A DNA stretch of 64,000 nucleotides from JAUNSR01 sp036655355 (GCA_036655355.1 JAVVQG010000010.1:62001-126000), one strand, 5' to 3'; counted from the stretch's first letter, positions 8,402-17,330 are shown. The notes: generated by a model from the sequence alone, not told the origin. Numbers and translations: made by a program.

Positions 8402-8485
8402 ACCCTGCAGATAGCACCCTGTAGATAGCACCCTGTAGATTTTACCCTTCAGATATCCCCCTTCAGATATCACTCTGTAGATATT
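8402..8485 (+). repeat. Tandem 14-bp repeat, 6 units
   Basis: Six exact-length 14-bp units start at 8402, 8416, 8430, 8444, 8458 and 8472. They run ACCCTGCAGATAGC, ACCCTGTAGATAGC, ACCCTGTAGATTTT, ACCCTTCAGATATC, CCCCTTCAGATATC and ACTCTGTAGATATT, giving a consensus ACCCTGTAGATATC. It lies in the ffh-folD gap (8320-8652), which otherwise holds only a small TTCCGAT/ATCGGAA hairpin (8573-8593). A 14-bp period cannot encode an in-frame peptide repeat, and none is seen. Confidence 0.85.
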
Positions 8486-8652
8486 CGGTCTTTAACGAGT
8501 TGCAGTTTCAATTAATATCGATATATTTAAAATCGCATCTAACCGGATTGTTTCTCTAAACGGTAAAAGCGATTCCGATTCAAAGGATCGGAAGAGGTAA
8601 AAGCAAATAATCATCGGTTTTTAATGTGAAGTCAAACAATTAAAATACGAAT

Positions 8653-9534
8653 ATGGAATTAATTGACGGGAAAGCGGTAGCTGCTGAAATTAAGCAGGAA
8701 ATCGCAACGGAAGTGGCCCGAATCAAAGCGGAAGGAGGGAAGACTCCTCATCTTGCTGCTATCCTTGTGGGACATGACGGTGGAAGTGAAACGTATGTGG
8801 CCCATAAAGTGAAGGCTTGTGCCGAGTGTGGCTTTAAATCGACCCTGATCCGAATGGAGGCGGATACCTCGGAAGAGGCGCTCCTTGCAAAGGTGCGCGA
8901 ACTGAATGAGGATCCGGATGTGGATGGTTTTATCGTTCAGCTTCCTCTTCCGAAACATATTTCGGAGCAAAAGGTGATTGAGGCGATCGATTACCGTAAG
9001 GATGTGGACGGTTTCCACCCGGTGAACGTGGGGCGAATGTCTATCGGTTTGCCTTGTTTCGTATCGGCTACACCTGCGGGAATCCTGATGCTTCTGAAAC
9101 ATTACAATATCGAAACGAAGGGGAAGCATTGTGTGGTGTTGGGTCGAAGTAACATCGTAGGAAAACCGATTGCGACGCTGATGATGCAGAAAAGTTACCC
9201 GGGTAATTCTACGGTCACCGTGTGCCATAGTGCGACTCCGAATATCAAGGAGGTCTGTTTGTCGGCCGATATAATCATAGCCGCCTTGGGTGTACCTGAA
9301 TTTCTTACCGCCGATATGGTGAAAGAGGGGGTTACCGTGATTGATGTCGGAACAACACGTGTGCCAAATTCATCGGCGAAGTCGGGATATAAGTTAACGG
9401 GGGATGTGAAGTTTGACGAAGTAGCCCCGAAGTGTGCTTATATTACACCGGTTCCGGGTGGAGTGGGACCCATGACGATTTGTTCCTTGATGAAAAATAC
9501 GCTACTTGCGGGTAAGAAAGAGATTTATTCTTAA
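8653..9534 (+). CDS. folD: Bifunctional methylenetetrahydrofolate dehydrogenase / methenyl-THF cyclohydrolase
   Basis: FolD interconverts 5,10-methylene-, 5,10-methenyl- and 10-formyl-THF in cytoplasmic one-carbon metabolism, using NADP(+). The 293-residue length is usual. Visible motifs are GSETYVAHKVKAC with Tyr48 and the catalytic Lys52, the substrate-binding VQLPLPKHI and DVDGFHPVNVGR, the dinucleotide-binding VVLGRSNIVGKP, and the C-terminal signature PGGVGPMT (268-275). It is single and has a 5' gap of 333 bp carrying the 14-bp tandem repeat. The start MELIDGKAVA is the usual N-terminus. Confidence 0.98.
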   Translation: MELIDGKAVAAEIKQEIATEVARIKAEGGKTPHLAAILVGHDGGSETYVAHKVKACAECGFKSTLIRMEADTSEEALLAKVRELNEDPDVDGFIVQLPLPKHISEQKVIEAIDYRKDVDGFHPVNVGRMSIGLPCFVSATPAGILMLLKHYNIETKGKHCVVLGRSNIVGKPIATLMMQKSYPGNSTVTVCHSATPNIKEVCLSADIIIAALGVPEFLTADMVKEGVTVIDVGTTRVPNSSAKSGYKLTGDVKFDEVAPKCAYITPVPGGVGPMTICSLMKNTLLAGKKEIYS

Positions 9535-9736
9535 AATATCGGAGGAACGAAAAAATAATTGCGTTTTTTTCTGAAACCCCCATGAATAGGCGTTTGGGAG
9601 AAGTGGTGGAGGTAATTATCAGATAACGAATTAGTTTCATTTAATAGATGTTTCCGTTTCGTTGTCTTTTTTAGCTGAAGAGGGTCCGTTTGAATAAAAA
9701 TGAGCGTTCGAAAAACATTTTTTTTGATTTCACCTA

Positions 9737-9766
9737 TTGCAGAAATAAGTAAAAGGCGTATCTTTG
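9737..9766 (+). promoter_or_regulatory. Promoter of the tRNA-His pair
   Basis: The -33 TTG (9737-9739) is followed by a 19-nt gap and then the -7 box TATCTTTG (9759-9766). This fits the Bacteroidetes consensus TTTG-N19-TAnnTTTG and lies 19 bp before the first tRNA. Confidence 0.7.
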
Positions 9767-9785
9767 CAACGCAATAGCGAAAAAC

Positions 9786-9860
9786 GGTGGTTGTAGCTCA
9801 GTAGGTTAGAGCGTCGGATTGTGGTTCCGAAGGTCGCGGGTTCGAGACCCGTCTCCCACC
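9786..9860 (+). tRNA. tRNA-His (GTG anticodon), copy 1
   Basis: A cloverleaf can be folded: D stem GCTC/GAGC, anticodon stem TCGGA/TCCGA around loop TTGTGGT (anticodon GTG, His), and T arm GCGGG TTCGAGA CCCGT. The extra 5' G (9786) opposite discriminator C (9860) is the hallmark of tRNA-His. CCA is not encoded. The acceptor stem GTGGTTG / CTCCCAC has two mismatches in the middle, T5-C68 and T6-T67, and the same occurs in copy 2. Confidence 0.95.
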
Positions 9861-9926
9861 CTATAATAGTCTTCTTCGATGTCACGGAAGGCTAACGATT
9901 TTAAATCGTATCAGTGATGTCAAAAT

Positions 9927-10001
9927 GGTGGTTGTAGCTCAGTAGGTTAGAGCGTCGGATTGTGGTTCCGAAGGTCGCGGGTTCGAGACCCGTCTCCCAC
10001 C
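9927..10001 (+). tRNA. tRNA-His (GTG anticodon), copy 2
   Basis: This copy is identical over all 75 bases to copy 1, from which it is separated by 66 bp, including the same two acceptor-stem mismatches. Both appear to be transcribed from the promoter at 9737-9766 and to end at the terminator just downstream. Identity of the copies with unrelated flanks points to a recent duplication or gene conversion. Confidence 0.95.
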
Positions 10002-10004
10002 CAG

Positions 10005-10040
10005 AAAGGTTCTGTTTCGAAAGAGGCAGAACCTTTTTTT
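10005..10040 (+). terminator. Terminator of the tRNA-His pair
   Basis: Stem AAAGGTTCTG (10005-10014) / CAGAACCTTT (10027-10036) followed by four more T, immediately after the second tRNA. Confidence 0.9.
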
Positions 10041-10055
10041 GTTGAAATAACTTTC

Positions 10056-10144
10056 TGTATATAATCTATTCTTTACATTAACGTCAAATGCGCCATCTAT
10101 ACATCTTCTGTTGGGTAACTCAACTTTAGGTGAACTATGGCGAT
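10056..10144 (-). repeat. Dispersed ~90-bp element, copy B
   Basis: On the minus strand this runs from atcgccatagttcacctaaa to tagattatataca. It matches 59148-59238 closely at its 5' half (cgccatagttcacctaaagt is identical) and copy A at its 3' half. It begins 1 bp after the TGA stop of the 32-residue peptide gene. Here no gene follows its TATACA end; the converging tRNA terminator lies next. Confidence 0.8.
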
Positions 10145-10145
10145 T

Positions 10146-10244
10146 TCATTTCTTTTTTAGAAGATGAATGACGAATTTGACAACTAAAAAGATACACACT
10201 AATAGTATTGTTACTATAATTAACTCTGTTATTGCTAATCCCAT
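10146..10244 (-). CDS. Small membrane peptide, 32 residues
   Basis: ATG (10242-10244) to TGA (10146-10148) encodes a 32-residue peptide starting MGLAITELIIVTILLVCIFL and ending HLLKKK. It is one strongly hydrophobic helix (about residues 5-27) capped by lysines, giving an N-out/C-in bitopic topology by the positive-inside rule. The leader is A-rich (AAAACAAAACAAACC), typical of Bacteroidetes starts. It is not a family that I recognise. Chance ORFs of this length are common, but the composition and clean leader favour a real gene. Element copy B starts right after its stop. Confidence 0.5.
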   Translation of the reverse strand: MGLAITELIIVTILLVCIFLVVKFVIHLLKKK

Positions 10245-10345
10245 GGTTTGTTTTGTTTTAATTATATGAATAAATATTTTCGAGAGATTTTTTCTTAAGT
10301 AACGCAGGGTTAGGCCATTTATTTTATTAATGTGAATTTAGCCAA

Positions 10346-10406
10346 TAATTAGAGGCGATCCTAATTCTCTAACTACTTGTTGGAGAATTAGGATCGCCTC
10401 TAATTA
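10346..10406 (-). terminator. Perfect 24-bp inverted repeat at the end of the TPR gene
   Basis: Arms 10346-10369 and 10383-10406 are perfect complements with a 13-nt loop; each carries AGAGGCGATCCTAATTCTC or its complement. The right arm contains the TAA stop codon of the minus-strand TPR gene. There is no long U-run after the stem on the minus strand, so it could be a terminator or an mRNA 3'-end stabiliser. Confidence 0.65.
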
Positions 10407-11261
10407 TTTCTTATAAGCATCGAGACTTTGTCTCATCCGAGTGATGAGTTTCGAGAGTTCTGGATCATTTAGTTTATTGTTAGCTGATTCAAGATGTTTT
10501 ACAGACTTGTCATAATACTGACGAACATAATTCTGTCTGTTATACATCATCGTGTTGTGGGCGCTGTGAGTTTTATTTGAAAGTTTTTCATAGTTTGACA
10601 CTTCTGCAGCCATTTTGCTTTCACAAATATTGAAGTAAATAAGACCGATCACCTTATTTACAGTTTCGTCTTCATTTTTGAGTTCATGTGCCCTCTCCAA
10701 ATAAATAAGAGCCGAATCACTCTTGTTTGCATTGTTATAAATTAATCCTACATTTTTCAGTAATGGGAAATGATTTGGATTGTTCTCTAATACAGCTTGA
10801 GCACAATCTATGGCCTTTCTGTTCTCTTGTTTAGATGCAAAGATGTAGAATAATTTCTCATTCATAAGTGGACTTAAATCCTCTCGATTTTCTCTTATAT
10901 CAATAAAAATCTTCTCCATACAATCATCACATTTGGCTAATTCGGCATTCTCTTTGATTTTTTTGAAGAGCAACCCTTCACTATTCCCCTTTAAGATTGA
11001 TTGTTTGAATGCAGTTATGCTCTGTTGGTAATCATTCAGACCTTCGTAGGCAAGTCCAAGATTAAAAGCAGTAGTAAAGTCTGTATTTGTGGAATCAAGT
11101 TCAAGTGCCGCTAGATAGTTCTTAATCGCTCCCTCGTAGTTTTTCGCTGCTAAATTCTTATCTCCTTCATTTGCAAAGTCAGCAAGGTTCTGAGCTTTTG
11201 TTGTACTACCCAGAATTCCACAAAAAGCTATAGCTGTTAATAGTCTATATCGTTGTTTCAT
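10404..11261 (-). CDS. Periplasmic TPR-repeat protein
   Basis: The 285-residue protein has a cleavable Sec signal peptide (residues 1-23, ending STTKA-Q). TPR units follow, for example NLAAKNYEGAIKNYLAALEL, AFNLGLAYEGLNDYQQSITA and VGLIYNNANKSDSALIYLER. TPR arrays bind proteins, so a scaffold role in the periplasm is the general expectation; no enzyme domain is visible. The C-terminal part (SKLITRMRQSLDAYKK) is helical. It stands alone; on the minus strand a TATATTTG -7 box (11285-11292) lies 24 bp upstream. The exact function is not known. Confidence 0.85.
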   Translation of the reverse strand: MKQRYRLLTAIAFCGILGSTTKAQNLADFANEGDKNLAAKNYEGAIKNYLAALELDSTNTDFTTAFNLGLAYEGLNDYQQSITAFKQSILKGNSEGLLFKKIKENAELAKCDDCMEKIFIDIRENREDLSPLMNEKLFYIFASKQENRKAIDCAQAVLENNPNHFPLLKNVGLIYNNANKSDSALIYLERAHELKNEDETVNKVIGLIYFNICESKMAAEVSNYEKLSNKTHSAHNTMMYNRQNYVRQYYDKSVKHLESANNKLNDPELSKLITRMRQSLDAYKK

Positions 11262-11748
11262 GTGATTATATATTTATGGTTATTCAAATATATGTAAAAA
11301 TAGCTTTAAATTTCACATTAAGAACATTCTCTATTCTCATTTCTCTTTCTTGCAAGTAGCTGTAATTTACCTTAATAATTTCATGAAAGATAATTATTCA
11401 ATAAAATCGAGAATGGTTATAGTATTATTATATAAAATAATAAATTAAAATATAAAAAGTGAATTATTATTTAACTCAAAGAAATATATGCAGTTAGCAG
11501 CTAATCGTATTGGATAAAATTAACTTTAAAAACCGTATATTATAAATTAATTAACACGAAATGATGAACAAAATATAAATTTATATATATTTGTGTATCG
11601 TAGGCTATAATATTCGGAAAATACAGACCTGACCTTTCTGATCTTTTATTGGGAAACTATCATGAAAACACGTCCCTTCCCAGTCAGATTGAATTCATTA
11701 CTATATAAATTGATTCTCTAATTATATCTAATATCTAATAATTCTATC
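11262..11748. other. Very AT-rich intergenic region before the SusC/SusD locus
   Basis: These 487 bp separate the divergent TPR gene and the FAS1-SusCD locus. A -7 box TATATTTG on the minus strand (11285-11292) can serve the TPR gene, and a plus-strand TATATTTG (11586-11593) can start the locus, giving a leader of about 150 nt. That leader contains a 19-codon ORF (11662-11721, MKTRPFPVRLNSLLYKLIL) of uncertain meaning. Nothing else was recognised. Confidence 0.5.
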
Positions 11749-14058
11749 ATGAGATTTAACTATTTAGTTGTACCCATGTGTTTGCTGGCGTTCTATTCGT
11801 GCCAGGACGACATGGATCTGGATGCGAGAAAACCGTCCGGAATTAAAAAAGGGAATGTCTGGGAGATTCTTGAGAAGCGGGGCGATTTTAGCCTTTTTCT
11901 GGAAGCCGCGCGGCGTGCCGGTTACCAAGAACTATATCAGGGAAAAGGATTGTCAACTGTTTTTGCTGTTGAAAATTCACTCTTTCAGAAGTACCTAACA
12001 GAGAAAGGTTATTCAAGCTTAGATGCAGTGCCGGATGAAGAGTTGCGTCTATTGATAGGACAGCACACTCTAATGTATAGTTATCCCAAACATACATTAA
12101 TGGATTTTCAACCACAAAACGGAATGGCTGAGTTACCGGGACTAAATTTTCGTCATCGCACCATCGTAAGGGATTCCATTTATGAAGAATTTGATCCGGT
12201 GACGCAAAAACCAAAAAAAGTCTTTAATGTACAAAAATTCTTACCTGTAATCACTTCGAACTTATTTAACTCTTTGGAACTTAAAGATGCGGAAGAAAAT
12301 TATAAGTATTTCTATCCGAATAGTAAGTGGTATGGTAATGGTACATTCTCAGTAGCGAATGCTGGTGTATTGGAGTATGATATACCTACCGATAATGGTT
12401 TCCTTCATATTGTCGATCAGGTAATAAAACCAATGAGGACAGTTTATAAGGTAATGAAGGATGAAAATCTTGCATATGGACAGATGAAAGAGTTGTATAA
12501 TCGGTTCAACGATTTTCAATATCAGGCAGGATATTCCCAACAATATGGAAAACCAGGAGATTCGCTATTTGTTCATTTCCATCGTAATACCCAGGATTAT
12601 CCAATCTTGAATATTGCAAGTGAAATGACATATCATATTGATATTTGGGAGGCATTTTTATACCGGGATTCATACAACGCTTTTGTGCCAAACGATGCAG
12701 CGATGGAAACTTTCTTCAATTCATATTGGGGAAACAAAGCAGAGGTTCCGGTATCAGATATGTACAAAAGTTATGATGAGCTAGATCTTTTGAGTGCTTA
12801 CTATCTGGTTGAAAATCATTTTCAACGTTCGAGTCTCGCCTTTCCTGAACGGTTTCGAACTCAAACCATGCGAAATAGTTGGGGATATGTTTACGATATT
12901 GATGTAGATACCGATGTTGAATATAAGGAAGTATGTGGAAACGGTTCATTCCTTGGATTAACAAAAGTGGACGTTCCTCAAATTTTTACTGGAATTACCG
13001 GTCCTGTTTTTCAGAGTAAGAAATATCGATTATTTAGTCACATGTTGGCAATTGGTAAGTTATTGCCAGATCTAGCCAATAACGAGGCTGAACGTACCAT
13101 GTTTATCCTTTCAGACAACACACTTAAAGAAGCGGGTTATTGGTTGGATGAAAAAAATATTCATAACCTGCAAGATGATGAGGTTAAACAGAATACAAGT
13201 GGTATAAATGCTGCTAATGTAAAGGCTTTTATCAATAACTATATTATAAATCAACGTATAGATCCTGAAATCATAGAAAGTGAGAACGGGGTATGGATGG
13301 AGTCTGCCCAAAGCGGTTTCTATATGAATATAGGGCAGAACCGTATAAAAGCAGAAGACGGATCTGAAGCTCAGATCGGAGATACTTATCAGAGTAAGGA
13401 CGGAAGTCCCTGGTTGGTATATGAATTAAGAAGTTTGCTTTCTAAGGCGGTAATGAAACCGTTTATTGAGCATATGGAACCCTCTGGAGGTGCTACTCCT
13501 CCGGCATATAACTGGGTCAAGACTCTGAAAGAGAGTTTTATCAAGCAATGTGATCATTTTACAGGAGATAATAAACCGCTTAAAGCCTTTGCTACGCAGA
13601 GAGGTGTATTTTTCTGTCCTGTAGATAATGCGCGAAGTGCTCCCGGTGGATGGGTGGCAGCTAAGACAAATGGTGTGCCTGCCAGTCCCAATTCATTACC
13701 TGCGGCAGAGCGTCCGGAAGCAAAAAAGGTGCTGTCAAAATGGTTTGATCGTTATTTCATAAGTAAAAATGTCAATCCGGCACTCTTCTTACCCGATTTC
13801 CTATCAGGAACAATAAAAGATACCTATTTGGTTACTATGGATCCTGAATTTATTATTGAGATCGTCGAGATGGAACCTAATCCGGATAATCAATATGCCG
13901 AATACGGTGAATTTAGAGTACGGATCAGACTTCCAGAATCGGAAAACAATCGTGAAGTATTTGCATACGGACCGAATAGTACAAATGACTGTGTATATTT
14001 CATGGTACCAGAGGCAAATAACCGTTTCGAATGGGGTGAAGTCTCAAGTACTAATTAA
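11749..14058 (+). CDS. FAS1 (fasciclin)-domain surface lipoprotein, large
   Basis: The 769-residue lipoprotein has its lipobox cysteine at residue 18 (LLAFYSC) followed by QDDMD, which fits the acidic surface-export signal of Bacteroidetes lipoproteins. Residues ~36-225 read as a FAS1 domain: NVWEILEKRGDFSLFLEAAR, STVFAVENSLFQKYL, LRLLIGQHTLMYS, and NGFLHIVDQVIKPM at its end. A second FAS1-like unit follows from about 230 (VYKVMKDENLAYGQMKELYN) and a third from about 425 (KYRLFSHMLAIGKLLPDLAN). FAS1 domains mediate adhesion to proteins or glycans. It is the first gene of the locus, 33 bp before SusC, so it probably acts as an accessory surface binder. Confidence 0.85.
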   Translation: MRFNYLVVPMCLLAFYSCQDDMDLDARKPSGIKKGNVWEILEKRGDFSLFLEAARRAGYQELYQGKGLSTVFAVENSLFQKYLTEKGYSSLDAVPDEELRLLIGQHTLMYSYPKHTLMDFQPQNGMAELPGLNFRHRTIVRDSIYEEFDPVTQKPKKVFNVQKFLPVITSNLFNSLELKDAEENYKYFYPNSKWYGNGTFSVANAGVLEYDIPTDNGFLHIVDQVIKPMRTVYKVMKDENLAYGQMKELYNRFNDFQYQAGYSQQYGKPGDSLFVHFHRNTQDYPILNIASEMTYHIDIWEAFLYRDSYNAFVPNDAAMETFFNSYWGNKAEVPVSDMYKSYDELDLLSAYYLVENHFQRSSLAFPERFRTQTMRNSWGYVYDIDVDTDVEYKEVCGNGSFLGLTKVDVPQIFTGITGPVFQSKKYRLFSHMLAIGKLLPDLANNEAERTMFILSDNTLKEAGYWLDEKNIHNLQDDEVKQNTSGINAANVKAFINNYIINQRIDPEIIESENGVWMESAQSGFYMNIGQNRIKAEDGSEAQIGDTYQSKDGSPWLVYELRSLLSKAVMKPFIEHMEPSGGATPPAYNWVKTLKESFIKQCDHFTGDNKPLKAFATQRGVFFCPVDNARSAPGGWVAAKTNGVPASPNSLPAAERPEAKKVLSKWFDRYFISKNVNPALFLPDFLSGTIKDTYLVTMDPEFIIEIVEMEPNPDNQYAEYGEFRVRIRLPESENNREVFAYGPNSTNDCVYFMVPEANNRFEWGEVSSTN

Positions 14059-14091
14059 GAGTATGAATCATAAGAAAATCTAGAAATCAAT

Positions 14092-17000
14092 ATGCAACTC
14101 ATAAAAAAATTCATATTGCTATTTATCCTTGCAATGCTCGGAATATCAGGAGGGGCACAAAATACCACCCACTTTATCAGAGGTGTCGTAAAAGATGACC
14201 TCGGACCATTAGCGGGTGCTAATGTGGTAATCATGAATGATCAAGAGCGTGTTTTGTTAGGGGTAACAACAGACATAAACGGAGAGTATTACCTGAAAAT
14301 ACCTCAGGTAAGTTATAAATTAACAATTTCTTATTCATTTGTAGGATGTAAACCTAAAAAAGTGCCTTATAATGGACAAAAGGAAATAAATATTACCCTG
14401 GATTCAGATGTGCAGAAACTGAATGAAGTTCAGATTACTGCAGAGAAAAGAAACTCGATGGGTATTTCCTATAAAAACCTTACAGCCTCTGTAGAGCGTG
14501 TAGAGCTTGATAGTCCCGAACTTGCAACAAGTAGTGCCGGAGATGCGCTTCAAGGTAGATTGTCGAATGTAGATATGGTTGCGACCTCAGGAGCTCCCGG
14601 AAGTGGTATGTCTATTAATATTCGTGGTATTTCTACATTGTCTGCATCTTCTCAACCTCTCATTGTATTGGACAATATCCCGCAGGAGGTTGTTTTTTCT
14701 GACGATTTCGATTTTGCTACGGCCAATGAAGAAGATTTAGGTCAATTAGTAAATCTAGCACCAGCAGATATTGAATCAATCGAAGTATTGAAAGATGCTG
14801 CCGCTACAGCAATATATGGCTCAAAAGGTGCCAATGGTGTGTTATTGATTACTACCAAACAAGGTCGTCCAGGTAAAATGAACTTCCGTATTACTCAACG
14901 TATTGATACGAACTTTGAACCTAAACGATTGCAATTACTGAATGGTAATGAATACGTTTCATTGATGCAGGATGCGCTCTGGAATAATGGACTTGAAACC
15001 CGATTTCAAGCAATCGCTGGAATGTTGACACATAATCAGATCAACTTTAATCCTAAGTATGAATATTGGAGAGAATATAATCAAAATACGGATTGGTTAG
15101 GAGAAATTAGCCGTACCGCGATGTCTAGCGAGAGTGACTTTTCAATGGAAGGTGGTGGAGAACGTACCGTATATCGTTTTTCTGCCAATTATCTTACTGA
15201 TAATGGGACGACTATAGGAACTTCATATAATCGTTTATCTACACGTTTAAATCTGACATATAAGTTTTCAAACAGATTCCGTATTCAATCGGGGATATCT
15301 TTCGTAAATGGTGATCGTAATTCTCATTTTAGTGGTGATGCCCGTGGTGTGGCAATGAGAAAGATGCCGAATATGAGTCCTTATATTATGGAAGAAGACG
15401 GAGTGACTCCTACCAATGCTTATTTTAGACCGGTTGATGGAACTTTCCAGAATTATTATAATCCCATCGCAATGGCTTTGGACTCCTATAATAAGAACAA
15501 CAACCGAGATATGAATCTGAATCTTAACCTTACGTATAATGTGATTCCTGGATTAATGAATTACATGGGTACCGTTGGTTTTAATGTAAATACGAGTCAG
15601 TATAAGGCTTTCCTACCTGAAAGTGCCTCTACTACAGCTAATCGCTTGGATGGTAATTATCATCGTTCAAGAAGTGGTCAAAATGATGGGACAGCTCTTT
15701 ACATCAAGAATCAGTTTACATTTAATAAAACTCTTACAGGAGGACATAATTTTATATTAGCTGTTGTTAACGAATTACGTGATAACTCAAGTTCTCAAAT
15801 TTCAAGTGCTGTTTCAGGAGTTGGTTCTGAAAATATGGCCTTTCCTGGGCTTGGTGATTATGTGAGAGAAATGGCATCTGGATATAATGATTATAGAAGT
15901 GTGAATTTTGCAGGGAATTTCAACTATACCTATAAGAACAGATATTCAGCTGCGGCATCTTATAGTTTCGGAGCTAATTCTGGTATGTATAAAGGAAACA
16001 GATGGGCAGGATTTCCGAGTGTATCTGCCAGTTGGCGTATTGAACAAGAACCATTCATGAAAGATGTTTATTGGTTGAATCTCTTTAAACTCTCTACCGG
16101 ATGGGGCCAAAATGGTCGTCCTCCGGGAGGAAATCCTTCTTTGGGGAGATTCTCTCCTGAAGCCAATTATGGAACCGAAGGAACTGTCGGACCTTCAAGT
16201 ATGCAACTTACCAAATTGAAGATGGAGATTGTTGATAAATATAATGCTGCAGCCGTAGTAGAAGTGTGGAACAATCGTTTTGAGTTTGTATTTGACTATT
16301 ATAATCACGTTACGAAAAACTTATTGCAGAATAATGTAAAGGTACCTGGCCATACTGGTTTTAATACAGTTGCTTATTATAATTCAGGAAAGATGAAGAA
16401 TGAAGGACTTGAATTCCGTGTTTCATTTAAAAATTTCATCAAGAATAAAGATTATCGTATGAGCGTATCGATGAATATTTCAAAAAATATCAATACGATA
16501 CTAGAGCTTCCTGATAATATTAACTACCTCGATTATCCTGACAAGATTGAAAATAAACGTTATGCTTCTTCTCTCACAGAAGGTCACCCGCTAGGTTCAT
16601 TCTATGGATTCCGTTATCTGGGTGTTTATAAAGATAAAGAATCAGTATATGTACGTGATGACAAGGGGGGACTTGTTTATGATGTTTCTGGTCGCCCTGT
16701 TACAATGTGGCATGAAGATCGAAAAGTTACTCCAGGGGATGCCATCTATGAGGACATAAATAAGGATGGAGTAATCAATAAATACGATATCGTTTGTATT
16801 GGTAATGCGATGCCAAAATTCACCGGTGGTGCACAGATATCTTTTGGATACAAAGCTCTTTCAGTTCGTGCTGCTTTCCACGGTCGTTTTAATTTTGATA
16901 TTGTAAATAGTACTCGAATGAATCTCGAAAGTATGCGTAATGGAGATAATCAGAGTGTCGCAGTATTGAATCGCTGGCGTCATGAAGGTGATGAAGCACA

Positions 17001-17307
17001 GATTCCAAAGGCATTATGGGGAAGAGGTTATAATATTTTAGGGTCAGATCGATTTGTAGAAGATGGCTCATTTGTTCGCCTTCAGCAGCTAACTGTTTCT
17101 TATAAATTGCCTAATTCGATGTTGCAACGTGCAAGATTAAAACGCGTTGAAGTATTTGTAACGGCAAAAGACCTTTTTACATGGACTAAATATTCAGGAC
17201 AAGACCCTGAGGTTGGTGTCTCAGGAGGATTTAGTAAGATGTCTTATGATAATGCATCAACACCGCGATCTAGAAAATTGACCGGAGGGATGACTATTGA
17301 ATTCTAA
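14092..17307 (+). CDS. SusC/RagA-type TonB-linked outer-membrane protein (first)
   Basis: The 1071-residue protein has a signal peptide to about residue 22, a CarboxypepD_reg-like domain (FIRGVVKDDLGPLAGANVVI), a plug with GDALQGRLSNVDMVATSGAP, INIRGISTLSASSQPLIVLD and IESIEVLKDAAATAIYGSKG (SusC/RagA signature), then a beta-barrel ending in RSRKLTGGMTIEF with the C-terminal aromatic residue. It imports a large nutrient (glycan or peptide) through the outer membrane, powered by TonB/ExbBD, together with the SusD-like gene that follows 97 bp downstream. The substrate is unknown. No glycoside hydrolase is encoded nearby, while a protease is, so a peptide or glycoprotein substrate is plausible (inference). 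Confidence 0.97.
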   Translation: MQLIKKFILLFILAMLGISGGAQNTTHFIRGVVKDDLGPLAGANVVIMNDQERVLLGVTTDINGEYYLKIPQVSYKLTISYSFVGCKPKKVPYNGQKEINITLDSDVQKLNEVQITAEKRNSMGISYKNLTASVERVELDSPELATSSAGDALQGRLSNVDMVATSGAPGSGMSINIRGISTLSASSQPLIVLDNIPQEVVFSDDFDFATANEEDLGQLVNLAPADIESIEVLKDAAATAIYGSKGANGVLLITTKQGRPGKMNFRITQRIDTNFEPKRLQLLNGNEYVSLMQDALWNNGLETRFQAIAGMLTHNQINFNPKYEYWREYNQNTDWLGEISRTAMSSESDFSMEGGGERTVYRFSANYLTDNGTTIGTSYNRLSTRLNLTYKFSNRFRIQSGISFVNGDRNSHFSGDARGVAMRKMPNMSPYIMEEDGVTPTNAYFRPVDGTFQNYYNPIAMALDSYNKNNNRDMNLNLNLTYNVIPGLMNYMGTVGFNVNTSQYKAFLPESASTTANRLDGNYHRSRSGQNDGTALYIKNQFTFNKTLTGGHNFILAVVNELRDNSSSQISSAVSGVGSENMAFPGLGDYVREMASGYNDYRSVNFAGNFNYTYKNRYSAAASYSFGANSGMYKGNRWAGFPSVSASWRIEQEPFMKDVYWLNLFKLSTGWGQNGRPPGGNPSLGRFSPEANYGTEGTVGPSSMQLTKLKMEIVDKYNAAAVVEVWNNRFEFVFDYYNHVTKNLLQNNVKVPGHTGFNTVAYYNSGKMKNEGLEFRVSFKNFIKNKDYRMSVSMNISKNINTILELPDNINYLDYPDKIENKRYASSLTEGHPLGSFYGFRYLGVYKDKESVYVRDDKGGLVYDVSGRPVTMWHEDRKVTPGDAIYEDINKDGVINKYDIVCIGNAMPKFTGGAQISFGYKALSVRAAFHGRFNFDIVNSTRMNLESMRNGDNQSVAVLNRWRHEGDEAQIPKALWGRGYNILGSDRFVEDGSFVRLQQLTVSYKLPNSMLQRARLKRVEVFVTAKDLFTWTKYSGQDPEVGVSGGFSKMSYDNASTPRSRKLTGGMTIEF

Positions 17308-17330
17308 TTCGATGAGTTAGTCGTTTTGGT

